Part shown: in pieces, positions 41,156 through 50,283 of the stretch | Numbering within the stretch: the stretch's first letter is position 1 | How the letters are laid out: each line of letters opens with the position of its first letter | Source: Pseudomonas crudilactis | Lineage (GTDB): Bacteria > Pseudomonadota > Gammaproteobacteria > Pseudomonadales > Pseudomonadaceae | Length of the DNA stretch: 64,000 nucleotides | NCBI RefSeq assembly: GCF_013433315.1 | Contig: NZ_WXVV01000021.1 | Span: forward strand, 62,001 to 126,000 | Direction: 5' to 3' | Translations under genes and position numbers: made by a program | The notes under the pieces: generated by a model | What the model was told of the DNA's origin: nothing | What the model saw: only the letters and a program-made list of their open reading frames with translations | The model's database searches: none

Positions 41156-41170
41156 CTGACAGCCAATATC

Positions 41171-41266
41171 CCCTGTGGGAGCGAGCTTGCTCGCGAAAGC
41201 GGTGTATCAGAAACATATTTGTCGACTGACACACTGCATTCGCGAGCAAGCTCGCTCCCACAGGGG
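41171..41266. repeat. Inverted REP doublet, GTGGGAGCGAGC family
   Basis: CCCTGTGGGAGCGAGC and its inverted copy, about 40 bp between, after the dehydrogenase stop. Confidence 0.9.
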
Positions 41267-41334
41267 TAACAGCGGGGCCTCTGGATCACATTGAGCTATC
41301 ATTGGCCCTTTCCCCCCTAGAAAGACTGTTTGCC

Positions 41335-41646
41335 ATGACTGCCCAAACCCTTCTCAACGCTCTCGAACACTGCGGAATGGTCGAAATCGACGGCCTGCAC
41401 GCCTTCGAATTCGCCCTCGATGAAGACGACAACCTGCACATCGAATGCATCGATGGCCGCGCGGCCAAGCATTGGGAATTCACTCCGGCTCAGGTTGCAG
41501 CGGCAACGTTTGATGACTCCCTGCAAAGCTGGCTGATCGTCGGTTATTTCAATGAAACCAAAGCGATCGGCGAACACCGCCTGGTCTGCCATGGTGACGT
41601 AGTCAGCAGCAGCGACGATGAGGATGACACTGATGAAAATGCGTAA
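41335..41646 (+). CDS. Conserved hypothetical acidic protein
   Basis: 103 aa from the ATG at 41335. It is acidic, with a run of Asp and Glu at the C-terminus (SSSDDEDDTDENA). The core (LLNALEHCGMVEIDGLHAFEFALDEDDNLHIECIDGRAAKHWEFTP) has no signal peptide or membrane segment, so it is cytoplasmic. I do not recognise a family. The 3' end overlaps the start region of the lactonase-like gene, suggesting coupling. Confidence 0.7.
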   Translation: MTAQTLLNALEHCGMVEIDGLHAFEFALDEDDNLHIECIDGRAAKHWEFTPAQVAAATFDDSLQSWLIVGYFNETKAIGEHRLVCHGDVVSSSDDEDDTDENA

Positions 41647-42808
41647 ATTCTGGCCGCTGCTGATGGCCGGCAGCGTCGGTGCCATGGGGCTTTCCAGCGC
41701 ATCCGCCGAGAACTTCCAGTTGCTGGTCGGTTCCTACACCGCCAACACAAGCCAAGGCCTCTATCGAATGAACTTCGACAGCGCCACCGGCCAGATCGCC
41801 GCCAAACCGCTGCAGGTGGTCAAAAGCGAAAACCCGTCATGGCTGACCCTGTCCAAAGACCAGCGTAGGCTGTTCGTGGTCAACGAAAACGGCCCGGGCC
41901 AGAAAGACCCGGTCGGCCGCGTCAGCAGCTATTCGATTGATTCGAAAACCCACGCCCTGACTCTGATCAATCAGGTGCAGAGCCTGGGCAACGAACCGAC
42001 CCATTCGAGCCTCAGCGGTGACGCCAGCCACTTGTTCGTCAGCAACTATTCGGTGGTGGAAGATCCGGGTGGAACGCTGGCGGTATTGCCGGTCGGTGCC
42101 GACGGCAAACTTAAACCCGTCGTGCAGATGAGCGCGCACCCGGCCAGCCGGGTCAATCCCGAGCGTCAGGCGTCGAACCACGTGCACTCGACGGTCTCTT
42201 CGCCGGACGGACGCTATGTGTTCTCCAACGACCTCGGTGCGGACAAAGTCTTCATCTACCAATTCGACCCGAAAGCCAACCCGGAGCTGCCGTTGACCCC
42301 GGCGAAAACCGCTTCGGTCGCCATGCCCGCCGGCAGCGGCCCGCGCCATCTGCTGTTCAGCGCAGACGGCAAACACGCCTGGCTGACCATGGAGATGAGC
42401 GCGCAAGTCGCGGTGTTCGACTATAACGACGGCGTGCTGACCCAGACGCAACTGGTCGATCTGGCCGCCGGCCAGCCGACTTCGGACAAGGCCGGTGCGG
42501 CGCTGCACGCCTCGGCGGATGGCAAGTTCCTCTACGTCAGCAACCGTGGCACCGCCAATCAGTTGGTGGTGTTTGCAATTGATCCGGCGAGCGGCCAGCT
42601 CAAAGAGCTGCAAAAACGCTCGGTGGAAGGTGATCACCCGCGCGAGTTCAGCCTCGACCCAAGTGGCAAATTCCTGCTGATCGCCAACCAGAAAAGCAAC
42701 GAAATTGTCGTCGTCGAGCGCGACGGCAAGACCGGTCTGCTCGGCAAAACCGTGCAGAAACTGCCGATGGACGCGCCCAGCGACCTCAAGTTTCTAGTGC
42801 GACAATAA
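41633..42808 (+). CDS. Exported lactonase-fold beta-propeller protein
   Basis: 391 aa from the ATG at 41633, chosen because GAGGA lies 8 nt upstream; other in-frame ATGs flank it. Signal peptide of about 26 residues (AGSVGAMGLSSASA). The mature part matches the Lactonase (6-phosphogluconolactonase, Pgl-type) seven-blade propeller: GSYTANTSQGLYRMNFD, NPSWLTLSKDQRRLFVVNE, HSTVSSPDGRYVFSNDLGADKVFIY, GPRHLLFSADGKHAW. An exported location makes a role in the pentose phosphate pathway unlikely; the true substrate is unknown. Confidence 0.85.
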   Translation: MKMRKFWPLLMAGSVGAMGLSSASAENFQLLVGSYTANTSQGLYRMNFDSATGQIAAKPLQVVKSENPSWLTLSKDQRRLFVVNENGPGQKDPVGRVSSYSIDSKTHALTLINQVQSLGNEPTHSSLSGDASHLFVSNYSVVEDPGGTLAVLPVGADGKLKPVVQMSAHPASRVNPERQASNHVHSTVSSPDGRYVFSNDLGADKVFIYQFDPKANPELPLTPAKTASVAMPAGSGPRHLLFSADGKHAWLTMEMSAQVAVFDYNDGVLTQTQLVDLAAGQPTSDKAGAALHASADGKFLYVSNRGTANQLVVFAIDPASGQLKELQKRSVEGDHPREFSLDPSGKFLLIANQKSNEIVVVERDGKTGLLGKTVQKLPMDAPSDLKFLVRQ

Positions 42809-42812
42809 GCCA

Positions 42813-42835
42813 CAGGCCCCGGTTTACGGGGCCTG
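42813..42835 (+). terminator. Terminator after the lactonase-like gene
   Basis: CAGGCCCC and GGGGCCTG form an 8-bp GC-rich stem, followed by CCTCTTTGT. The T-run is weak. Confidence 0.7.
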
Positions 42836-42964
42836 CCTCTTTGTATTAATCGCGCTGATATCCGGTAATGCTACAAAGCATTTCAAGCGATCAACCCTCG
42901 AGCGTTAAGTTTGCTTCACGGCCCAACCGGGCAAACAAGCCAACCGAACACGAGGGTTACCGCC

Positions 42965-43144
42965 ATGAACTTCAATCTCTTCTCTGTGATTGCCGCTTCC
43001 GCCATCTCTGCCACCGTGGTACTGCCAGCCGGTGCCAACGTTGAAATCGCCAGCAAAAAATCCCACACCCAGAGCTACACCCAGAAATACCTGCAACAGA
43101 GCGCCAACTTCTACGCCGCCCTGGATCACAAAGCCCAACACTGA
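42965..43144 (+). CDS. Small exported protein, 59 aa
   Basis: The ATG at 42965 follows GAGGG. Residues 1 to about 23 form a signal peptide (NLFSVIAASAISATVVLPAGA). The mature ~36 residues are rich in Ser, Gln, Lys and Tyr (KKSHTQSYTQKYLQQSANFYAALDHKAQH). No family recognised. A GC hairpin lies upstream and a REP doublet downstream, so it is a separate transcription unit. Confidence 0.65.
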   Translation: MNFNLFSVIAASAISATVVLPAGANVEIASKKSHTQSYTQKYLQQSANFYAALDHKAQH

Positions 43145-43165
43145 AAGTCTGCACACAACTCCCTT

Positions 43166-43279
43166 GTAGGAGCTGCCGAAGGCTGCGATCTTTTGATCTT
43201 GTTTGATCGTTCCCACGCTCTGCGTGGGAACGATCGGCAAAAGCAAAATCAAAAGATCGCAGCCTTCGGCAGCTCCTAC
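43166..43279. repeat. Inverted REP doublet (GTAGGAGCTGCCGAAGG family) with a nested palindrome
   Basis: Outer halves are GTAGGAGCTGCCGAAGGCTG and the inverted copy. Within the loop lies a second palindrome (43205-43235), GATCGTTCCCACGC-TCT-GCGTGGGAACGATC, which belongs to another common Pseudomonas REP type. Confidence 0.88.
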
Positions 43280-43443
43280 ACGTGTGCGTGTGTTTTTCGC
43301 AGCACGATAGGTTTCTTCAAGCACGCAAATAGACTGGCTAAATAATCAACGAAGCTGATGTTTACTATGGCAAACCCTGAGTGGTTCGCGCGGCTTTTTT
43401 GATCGATTCTGTGGACATCGAAACATGCCCACGGGAGAACACC

Positions 43444-43656
43444 ATGGCCAGCGCAATCCTTCATTCAGCCAAACGCGGCGCTTACCTGGCCATCGGTCTG
43501 TACCTGGCCGTGGTGTTGGTCGTCAGCATCGCCTCGCAGATGGAGCATCGCTTCGAGGCCCCGATTGAAGTCGCCCACCCCGGCATCCAGTTCGAAGTCC
43601 GCTCGCAAAGCGTGATGGTCGACCGGGCCGAACTCGCTGGAGTCGGCGGCGCATGA
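43444..43656 (+). CDS. Small membrane protein, 70 aa
   Basis: The ATG at 43444 follows GGGAG. One membrane segment covers about residues 10-31 (GAYLAIGLYLAVVLVVSIASQM); a short polar C-terminus follows. The stop overlaps the start of the next gene (ATGA). No family recognised. With its neighbour it may form a small two-component membrane complex. Confidence 0.68.
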   Translation: MASAILHSAKRGAYLAIGLYLAVVLVVSIASQMEHRFEAPIEVAHPGIQFEVRSQSVMVDRAELAGVGGA

Positions 43657-43910
43657 AAGGCTACAGACTTTGGGTGATCGCCGGTTTGGCATTCTTCACC
43701 AACGGCGCTTCGCTATTGGGAATCGGCCAAGGCTCGGTAGGCGCACTGGCGCGGGCCATAGAGGCCAATCACAATATCGCGCACAACATCGAACGGGCGA
43801 ATACGCTGGGGCTGATGGCTGGCAATCCGCCGGTAAAAGTCTCGGCGGATTTTCTCGGGCCGTTCGAAGTGGATTGCATGGCGCTCGGCATGTGCAACGC
43901 GTTGGCTTGA
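43653..43910 (+). CDS. Small exported or membrane protein, 85 aa
   Basis: The start overlaps the upstream stop by 4 nt, so translation is coupled. Residues 5 to about 25 are hydrophobic (RLWVIAGLAFFTNGASLLGIG), a signal anchor or signal peptide. Two cysteines near the C-terminus (VDCMALGMCNALA) could form a disulfide. Convergent with the GST gene, 7 bp away. No family recognised. Confidence 0.66.
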   Translation: MKGYRLWVIAGLAFFTNGASLLGIGQGSVGALARAIEANHNIAHNIERANTLGLMAGNPPVKVSADFLGPFEVDCMALGMCNALA

Positions 43911-43917
43911 CCCTGAG

Positions 43918-44502
43918 TTACTTCTTCATGATCGAAGTGAAGAGCTCGGATTCGAGGAAACGCTGCAACCAGGCTTGTAAGCGAACATAGGGCGTCTGTG
44001 CAAACCACTCGCGATCCACATGGGCAAACTGCCGAACGAAGGGCAGCAGGGCGATATCTGCCAGGCTCGGATGATCAGCTAGCAAGTAATCGCGATCGAT
44101 CAGCAACTCATCCAGCCTCTGCAAGAACGACGCCCCCTCAGTCCGATAAACCTCCATCGGCTGCTCGGGATAACGCTCGGCATACTTGTAGCGATTCAAC
44201 TGCACCTTAAATCCGTGATCATTCGCCTCGATCAATTCAGCAATCCGCGAGTCGCCATCAAGCAACCAACCCTGCGGATCATGCTGCGCCAACGCCCAGC
44301 GCATGATCTCCAGGCTCTCGTCAATCACCTGCCCACCGGCATCCAGCACCGGTACCGTGCCTTTGGGTGAGATCGCCAGCATCTCGGCCGGTTTGGCCTT
44401 GAGGCTGACTTCAACGATCTCTGCCGGCACGCCCGAATAACGCAACGCCATCCGCGCCCGCATCGCGTAGGGGCAGCGGCGGAAGGAATACAGCGTGTTC
44501 AT
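43918..44502 (-). CDS. Glutathione S-transferase
   Basis: 194 aa. The thioredoxin-like N-terminal domain starts MNTLYSFRRCPYAMRARMAL, with C10 in the place of the catalytic residue of omega-like GSTs, then GTVPVLD with the cis-proline and ESLEIMRWA. A helical C-terminal domain follows. Its start overlaps the sbcC stop by 4 nt, so it is the third gene of the sbcD-sbcC operon. The link with DNA repair is positional only. Confidence 0.86.
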   Translation of the reverse strand: MNTLYSFRRCPYAMRARMALRYSGVPAEIVEVSLKAKPAEMLAISPKGTVPVLDAGGQVIDESLEIMRWALAQHDPQGWLLDGDSRIAELIEANDHGFKVQLNRYKYAERYPEQPMEVYRTEGASFLQRLDELLIDRDYLLADHPSLADIALLPFVRQFAHVDREWFAQTPYVRLQAWLQRFLESELFTSIMKK

Positions 44503-47500
44503 TTCACCTCCACTGTGCTCAAACCGTTGCCCTGACGCTGCACCTGAATCTGCACGGGAATCCGCTCGTGCATTTCCTGCACATGGGAAATCACCGCGAC
44601 CTTACGGCCCTGCGCCTGCAAGCCATCGAGCGCATCCATCGCCAGTTGCAGCGACTCCGGATCGAGGCTGCCGAAGCCTTCGTCGATAAACAGCGATTCG
44701 ATTTTCAGCGTACTCGACGCCATCGACGCCAGGCCGAGCGCCAATGCCAGCGACACCAGGAAGGTTTCACCGCCAGACAACGAATGCACCGAGCGCAGTT
44801 CGTCACCCATTTCCGTGTCCATCACCAGCAGGCCGAGCATGCTGCCGCCGCGTTTCAAGCGATAGCGTTTGACCAGTTGGCGCAGTTGCACGTTGGCGTG
44901 ATGCACCAGCAAATCGAGGTTGTAGGCCTGGGCGATCTTGCGGAAGGTGTCGCCGGTGGCCGAGCCGATCAAGGCACTCAGGCGCGCCCAGCGTTGATAC
45001 TCGGCGTAGGCCGAGGCGATCTGTTGCGCCAGCGCCTGATTGGCGTTCTGTCGGCGCTGATCTTCGGCCTGTTCGGCACGCAGTTCGGCGCATTGCTGCT
45101 CGCTGACCGTGAACTGGTTCTGCAGGTCGGTGAGGGCGCTGGCCAGTTGTTCGGCATCAAGGTTGCCGTTGTGTTGCGCCTGATGATCAATCAGACGCTG
45201 GTCACGTTCCTGCAACAACACCTTGGCCTGTTCGATGGCTTTCTCGTTGTGCTGCAAGCGCTGGCGCAGTTCGGCGACTTGCGCGTCGTCGATCCGCAAC
45301 AGGTCTTCGAGGCCGCCGTCATCCAGTTCAGGATGGCGAGCGCGCCAGTCGGCAATCTTGCTGGCCAGATCCTGGTCTTCGCTTTGCAGCGCCTGCAAAC
45401 GTTCCTGCTGCGCCTTGAGTTCGGCGGCAATCTGCACGAGTTGCGTGCGCACGTTCTGCAGTTCCTGCGCGGTGCCGGTTTCGGCATTGCGCGCCTGCTC
45501 AACCGCTTGCTCAAGCTGCTGCTGCCAGTGTTCGGCGCTGCTGTGCTCGCCGAGCAGTTGCGCCAGTTTTTGCTGGCAGGTGTGCTGTTGCTCGGTCAGC
45601 GCCGTGAATTGCTGTTCGGCACTGAGCAATTGCTGTGCGCGGGTCTGCTGACGATCCTGTTCTTTTTCCAGCGTCTGTTGGCGCTGTTGCTGTTCGGCCT
45701 GTTCTTCCTTCTGCTGATCGACTTGCGCCAGGCGCTCGGCGATCTGTCGGTCTAGCTGCATGAAGGTCGCCGCCGGTTCCTGGCGCAAGGCTTCAAGGGT
45801 ATCGGCCGGCAGCAGATTGCCGAACGCGTTGAGTTCTTCGTCGAGGCGCTGACGGTCGCTGCTCAGCTCGCGCTGCTGATTGCTCAGGTGCTGCGCCGCT
45901 TGTTGATGCGCAGTTTCGGCCTGACGCAATTGCTGAGTCAGACGCGCGGCATCCTGTTGCAGGGTGAGCAGGGCGCTCTGGCGTTGTTCGTCCTGAGTGA
46001 TGCTCTGGTTCAGTTGCTCGTTTTGCCGGGCGAGCCAGGCATCGCGCTTGTCGGCGTCCTGATTGAACAACTGCGCGGACAGCGGATGCACGTCGAGGCT
46101 TGGCGCCAACGCTTGTTGCTGGCTGGCCAGTTGTTCCTGCTGTTGCAGCAGTTCTTTCTGCTGAGCAATGACGCCAACGACTTCGGCGCGCAGCTCAGTG
46201 AGTTTTTCCTTGAGCTGATCGACGACTTTCTGGGCATTGGCCTGCTCGCTTTCATCGTGGCGGCCAAGGCTTTGCAGCAGCGCTTCAGGCTGATGATACG
46301 GGTGCTCGTTGCTGCCGCAGACCGGGCATGGTTGGTCGTCCTGCAACTGCGCGCGCAACTCTTCGACACTGGCACTGCGCGCCAGCCGCTGGCGCTCAAG
46401 CAGTTCGCGGGTGACGTTGAGGGTTTGCTCGGCAACGGTCAGGTCGGATTTGGTTTTTACGCCGTCCTGGGTCAGGCGCTCGCGCTCCTGCTGGGCGTTG
46501 AGTTGACGCTGCTGCAACTCGGCGCTGCGCTTGTCGAGATCCTGTTGCGTGGCCCACAGGCGCGACAGGTCTTCGAAGGCGCGCAGTTGTTTGCGATTGT
46601 CCTGCAGCAGCGTGCCGAGGAGGCCGATCTGCTCGGCGACCGCATCCGGTTCGGCGCCGGCCTCTTTGAACAGTACTTCCAGTTGCTGCTTTTGCGTGGT
46701 CAGTGCTGCGGCGCTGCGCGTGGCATTTTCTTCGAGACTCGCCAGTTCGGCTTGGCCCTTGTTCAAGCGGTTGCCGATCAGCATCAGCTGTTGCAGGCGA
46801 TCACGGTAGGCATTCCACGCGTCACTCAGCGGCGCCAGATGAGTGCTTTGCTCAAGCTCGGCGGCGATGCGTTGCAGGCGCTCGCCGACCTGGGTCTGTT
46901 TTTCCAGCAAGGCTTGGATGGCGTTCTGGCCTTCGGTGCAAGCCTGCTGCGCATTGAGCTTGGCTTCGGCACTTTGCGCGACATCCTTGGCCAAGCGGGC
47001 GAGGGTGCTTTGCTCTTCAAAGGCCTGACGCAACAGTGGTGCGTTCTCGCTTTGCCGGTGCTGCGCGTCACTCAGGGCGACTTTCGCCGCTTCGAGATTC
47101 TGCTCCAGTTGCGTCTGGCGCTCGGTCAGCTCGCTGTGTTGCTGCGTGTGCGCAGCAATCTGTGCGGCCAACGGCGTCAGCAGGGCATCGAGTTCGGTTT
47201 TACGCGCGAACTGGTGCCGCTGCGGGCCGAGCTGCTCCAGTCGCGTCAGTTTCACCCGCTCGCCGGCCAGACTTTCCGATTGCTGCTGTGCACTGTGCAG
47301 TTGCTCGGATGCAGCTTGCTGCGCGTCCTGCAATACACGCAAATCCTTGAGCCAGCCGTGCTGTTGCTCAAGCTGTTTGAGCTGCGCCTGCTGCAACTTC
47401 ATTTGTTGTTGCGCAGCGTTGAAGCGCTCGTCCAGATCGGCCCGGGCTTCGGGCGCCAGCGGGGTGACGCCAGTCGCTTGATCCTGCAACAGCTTGTGCG

Positions 47501-48140
47501 CTTCGCGAGCTTCTTTGGTCTTGTCGAAGGCGCGGCGGCCGAGGCGGGTGTACAGCGCGGTGTCGGTGAGTTTTTCCAGCAGCTCGCTGCGATCGTTGTC
47601 GTCAGCCTTGAGGAATGCGCTGAACTCGCTCTGTGCCAGCAGCACGGCGCGGGTGAACTGTTCGAAGTTCAGGCCGAGTGCGGCTTCCAGTTGCGTTTTG
47701 TATTCGCCTTTCTGGCTGGCGAGCAGTTGATCCTGATCGATGTCGCGCAGGCTCTGCCGGCTGGCCTGCAACTTTCCGCCGGCCTTCTCGCGGGCGCGGT
47801 TGGCTTCCCAGCGCGCCCGGTAACGGCGGCCATCGACACCGACAAAATCCACTTCGGCATAACCTTCACCGGTGCCGCGCCGCAGCAAGGTGCGCGGGTC
47901 GCCGGTGGCAATTTCGCCGTCGGCATCGGGGACTTTGGCGTCACGCCCGGTGTTGTTCAGGCGCGGCACCGCACCGAACAGCGCCAGACACAATGCGTCG
48001 AGCAGGGTGCTTTTACCGGCACCGGTCGGGCCGGTGATCGCGAACAAACCGGCGCTGGCCAATGGTTCAGCGGTGAAATCGATTTCGAACGGGCCGGCCA
48101 GAGAGGCAAGGTTCTTCAAACGAATGGCGAGAATCTTCAT
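44499..48140 (-). CDS. sbcC: Exonuclease subunit SbcC (SMC-like ATPase)
   Basis: 1213 aa. Walker A is GPTGAGKS (37-44). Two long coiled coils rich in Gln, Glu and Leu flank the zinc-hook CPVC at 605-608. Near the C-terminus are the ABC signature SLSGGETFLVSLALALG and Walker B IESLFIDEGFGSLD. With SbcD it forms the Mre11/Rad50-type complex that cuts DNA hairpins and ends. The start overlaps the sbcD stop by 4 nt. Confidence 0.95.
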   Translation of the reverse strand: MKILAIRLKNLASLAGPFEIDFTAEPLASAGLFAITGPTGAGKSTLLDALCLALFGAVPRLNNTGRDAKVPDADGEIATGDPRTLLRRGTGEGYAEVDFVGVDGRRYRARWEANRAREKAGGKLQASRQSLRDIDQDQLLASQKGEYKTQLEAALGLNFEQFTRAVLLAQSEFSAFLKADDNDRSELLEKLTDTALYTRLGRRAFDKTKEAREAHKLLQDQATGVTPLAPEARADLDERFNAAQQQMKLQQAQLKQLEQQHGWLKDLRVLQDAQQAASEQLHSAQQQSESLAGERVKLTRLEQLGPQRHQFARKTELDALLTPLAAQIAAHTQQHSELTERQTQLEQNLEAAKVALSDAQHRQSENAPLLRQAFEEQSTLARLAKDVAQSAEAKLNAQQACTEGQNAIQALLEKQTQVGERLQRIAAELEQSTHLAPLSDAWNAYRDRLQQLMLIGNRLNKGQAELASLEENATRSAAALTTQKQQLEVLFKEAGAEPDAVAEQIGLLGTLLQDNRKQLRAFEDLSRLWATQQDLDKRSAELQQRQLNAQQERERLTQDGVKTKSDLTVAEQTLNVTRELLERQRLARSASVEELRAQLQDDQPCPVCGSNEHPYHQPEALLQSLGRHDESEQANAQKVVDQLKEKLTELRAEVVGVIAQQKELLQQQEQLASQQQALAPSLDVHPLSAQLFNQDADKRDAWLARQNEQLNQSITQDEQRQSALLTLQQDAARLTQQLRQAETAHQQAAQHLSNQQRELSSDRQRLDEELNAFGNLLPADTLEALRQEPAATFMQLDRQIAERLAQVDQQKEEQAEQQQRQQTLEKEQDRQQTRAQQLLSAEQQFTALTEQQHTCQQKLAQLLGEHSSAEHWQQQLEQAVEQARNAETGTAQELQNVRTQLVQIAAELKAQQERLQALQSEDQDLASKIADWRARHPELDDGGLEDLLRIDDAQVAELRQRLQHNEKAIEQAKVLLQERDQRLIDHQAQHNGNLDAEQLASALTDLQNQFTVSEQQCAELRAEQAEDQRRQNANQALAQQIASAYAEYQRWARLSALIGSATGDTFRKIAQAYNLDLLVHHANVQLRQLVKRYRLKRGGSMLGLLVMDTEMGDELRSVHSLSGGETFLVSLALALGLASMASSTLKIESLFIDEGFGSLDPESLQLAMDALDGLQAQGRKVAVISHVQEMHERIPVQIQVQRQGNGLSTVEVK

Positions 48141-49381
48141 GGCTGCTCGCCCTCCAGTTGTACGTCTTGCAGCAGTTCGGCGAAGTCCTTCAGCGTCTGT
48201 TCGTCGACCTCGTTGCCGTAGTTGTCGAACCAGGCGCGGCTGAACAGTTCTTGCGGGGTGAGTTGGTCGAGTTCGATCAGCGCGGTGCCATCTTCCTCGC
48301 CGTTAGCGCCACGGTTGCCAGCGTATTCAGCGGCGATACGCACCAGGCGCACGGCTTTGCCTTGCAGAGCACTTTCCACTTGATGGCGCAGATCCGGCTG
48401 CGGCTCGTCGAGGGTTACGCGCACTTCCAGCCACGGCTGCCGCTGGGTTTCGGCGAGCAGATCGATGTTCGGCAGATCCGCCAGTTGCAGCAAGATTTCC
48501 GCCAGCGGTGCCGGGCCGATGCGTTGCAGGTTGACCGAGCGCGGGATCAGTTTCGGCTCGACGCTGACCAGCGTTTCGCCGTCGAGGATGACATCGAGAA
48601 TCTGGTGCTGATAGCCAATCTCCGAAAACGACAACGGAATCGGCGAACCGCTATAGCGAATGCGCTCTTCACCGTTGACCTTCTGCGGTTTGTGCAGGTG
48701 GCCGAGGGCGACGTAGCTGATGCTCGGCCCGAACAGGCTGGCGGGCAGCGCTTCGGCGTTGCCGATGATCAGGCTGCGTTCGGAGTCCTCTGAAACGGAA
48801 CCGCCGGCCATGTGCGCGTGGCTGATGGCGATCAATGCCTGACCGGGTTTGCGCTTGGCGTTGGCCGCTTCGATCAGCCACTCATGCACCTGACCGATGC
48901 CACGCAAATAGTTGTCGCCCAAGTGCGCGCCAGTCACCTCCGCCGGGCGCAGGAACGGCAGCGCCAGGCACCACGCGGCGACTTCGCCGGTTTTATCCGG
49001 CAACGGCAGCAGCAGGCGTTCGGCATCCAGTTGCCCGTCATCCAGCCACAACACCCGGCCCAACGCATGCGTGCGCAAACGGCGCATCAGCGGCGCGGGC
49101 AGTTCGATCCGCGAGCCGGAATCGTGGTTGCCGGCGATCATCACAATGGTCAGCAACGGTTGCTGCTCGTGAGCGCTGACGATGAAATCGTAGAGGCGTT
49201 CCTGGGCTTTGACCGGCGGATTGACCGTGTCGAAGATGTCCCCGGCAATCAGCAGCACATCCGGCTGCGCCAGTTGCAATTGGCGCAGCAACCATTCGAG
49301 AAAACAGGTGTGCTCGAAATCGCGCTCCTGGCCGTGCAGGTTTTGCCCAAGGTGCCAGTCGGAGGTGTGAAACAGACGCAA
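48137..49381 (-). CDS. sbcD: Exonuclease subunit SbcD
   Basis: 414 aa. The start codon is TTG at 49381 with GGAG 6 nt upstream; the protein then starts with the expected (M)RLFHTSDWHLGQN. Phosphoesterase motifs are complete: DWHLGQ, GDIFD, AGNHD, and SHAHMAG with GHLHKPQ later. Partner of SbcC. A C-terminal capping domain covers about residues 270-414. Confidence 0.95.
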   Translation of the reverse strand: MRLFHTSDWHLGQNLHGQERDFEHTCFLEWLLRQLQLAQPDVLLIAGDIFDTVNPPVKAQERLYDFIVSAHEQQPLLTIVMIAGNHDSGSRIELPAPLMRRLRTHALGRVLWLDDGQLDAERLLLPLPDKTGEVAAWCLALPFLRPAEVTGAHLGDNYLRGIGQVHEWLIEAANAKRKPGQALIAISHAHMAGGSVSEDSERSLIIGNAEALPASLFGPSISYVALGHLHKPQKVNGEERIRYSGSPIPLSFSEIGYQHQILDVILDGETLVSVEPKLIPRSVNLQRIGPAPLAEILLQLADLPNIDLLAETQRQPWLEVRVTLDEPQPDLRHQVESALQGKAVRLVRIAAEYAGNRGANGEEDGTALIELDQLTPQELFSRAWFDNYGNEVDEQTLKDFAELLQDVQLEGEQP

Positions 49382-49711
49382 GGTGAACTCCGGTGCATTT
49401 AAAGAGGTGATGGCCGCGGGGAAATGATAGGCGGCGAAAGAGGGGAGAGTTTACAGATTATTGCGGCGGGAGGGCTTGTCGGGGAGGGCGCGCGCGATCG
49501 CGTCGATTTCAAAAATTGACCCCCTGACATCCACTGCCTACCATCGTGCCACTATATTGATATCGTTTTCGCTGCGTGCGAATCACCGCTGGTTGACCCG
49601 GAGGAGAGCGGAAAGGCGCGTTGAAAGTTTGTTCTTGTGCATGCATTTGAAATGACGACACAAAGCGCGTTGGGTAATGCTACGTGACGCTATTGTGATG
49701 GGGGAGTAGTA
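49382..49711. other. Gene-free stretch of changing composition
   Basis: About 330 bp between sbcD and the AT-rich orphan. The first ~110 bp have normal GC; from about 49500 the sequence becomes AT-richer. Short frames here have no good ribosome-binding site. I see no tRNA, integrase or repeat that would mark an insertion point. Confidence 0.45.
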
Positions 49712-50104
49712 ATGAATATTGGCGCTTGTGTTGACTTGCAAGGGTGGCTGGTAATTGAAAGTCATAAACTATTCCTTATTCCGGAAGCCTATTCCGAAAA
49801 CTATGAGGATGGTGAACGCTATGAGATTTCAAGGCCGGAGATAATATTTGCTGTTGCAGAGTTGGTTCTTCCGCTCGGCGGTGGGAAAAGCTTTATATTT
49901 CACAGGTCAAAATTGTCGGGAGTTGTGGTCGGCGATTCGCCGATCAAAATAGATCCAGTGTTTCTGTCTGTTGAGGAGAGAGGACGTGGATATATTTCCA
50001 TAGATGTTGCAGCTGCTTCTCTAGATAAATACAGAGAACGCTATCAGGCTTTTTTTGAAAAGGGACGTTCGGGTAATTCAAATGACTGGTTGGACTATTT
50101 ATAA
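49712..50104 (+). CDS. AT-rich orphan protein, 130 aa
   Basis: GGGGAG precedes the ATG at 49712. The product (MNIGACVDLQGWLVIESHKLFLIPEAYSENYEDGERYEISRPEIIFAVAE...) has no signal peptide or membrane segment. It is acidic, with many aromatic residues and an alternating beta pattern. Codon use is clearly poorer in G/C at third positions than in all neighbours (ata, aaa, tat, tct), suggesting horizontal transfer. Size, acidity and AT content recall immunity proteins of contact-dependent or T6SS toxins, but no toxin gene is next to it. Function unknown. Confidence 0.68.
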   Translation: MNIGACVDLQGWLVIESHKLFLIPEAYSENYEDGERYEISRPEIIFAVAELVLPLGGGKSFIFHRSKLSGVVVGDSPIKIDPVFLSVEERGRGYISIDVAAASLDKYRERYQAFFEKGRSGNSNDWLDYL

Positions 50105-50208
50105 GGATGTAATCGTCTGCCCTCTGGAAATGGCAGGTGAACTTTAAACCTGCGCATCAATCTGCGTGCCGCCGATTGCCTTTAGCCTTTTTTAATTTTT
50201 AGCAAAAG

Positions 50209-50283
50209 CAAAAGATCGCAGCCTTCGGCAGCTCCTACAGTAGTTATGTGTAGGAGATGCCGAAGGCTGCGATCTTTTGCTTT
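50209..50283. repeat. Inverted REP doublet, GTAGGAGCTGCCGAAGG family, right half mutated
   Basis: CAAAAGATCGCAGCCTTCGG is followed by CAGCTCCTAC, about 13 bp, then GTAGGAGATGCCGAAGGCTG. The orientation is inside-out compared with the copies at 9543 and 43166, and the right half has an A for C change. It abuts the batD-like stop. Confidence 0.8.

Noticed and set aside
24676..41266. Dispersed GAGCGAGCTTGCTCGCGAA repeats as CRISPR or att sites
   Set aside because: They are REP palindromes in inverted doublets, scattered between genes, with no array or integrase.
45888..48221. 777-codon plus-strand frame opposite sbcC
   Set aside because: Antisense shadow of the Gln- and Leu-rich coiled-coil coding region; sbcC is complete on the minus strand.
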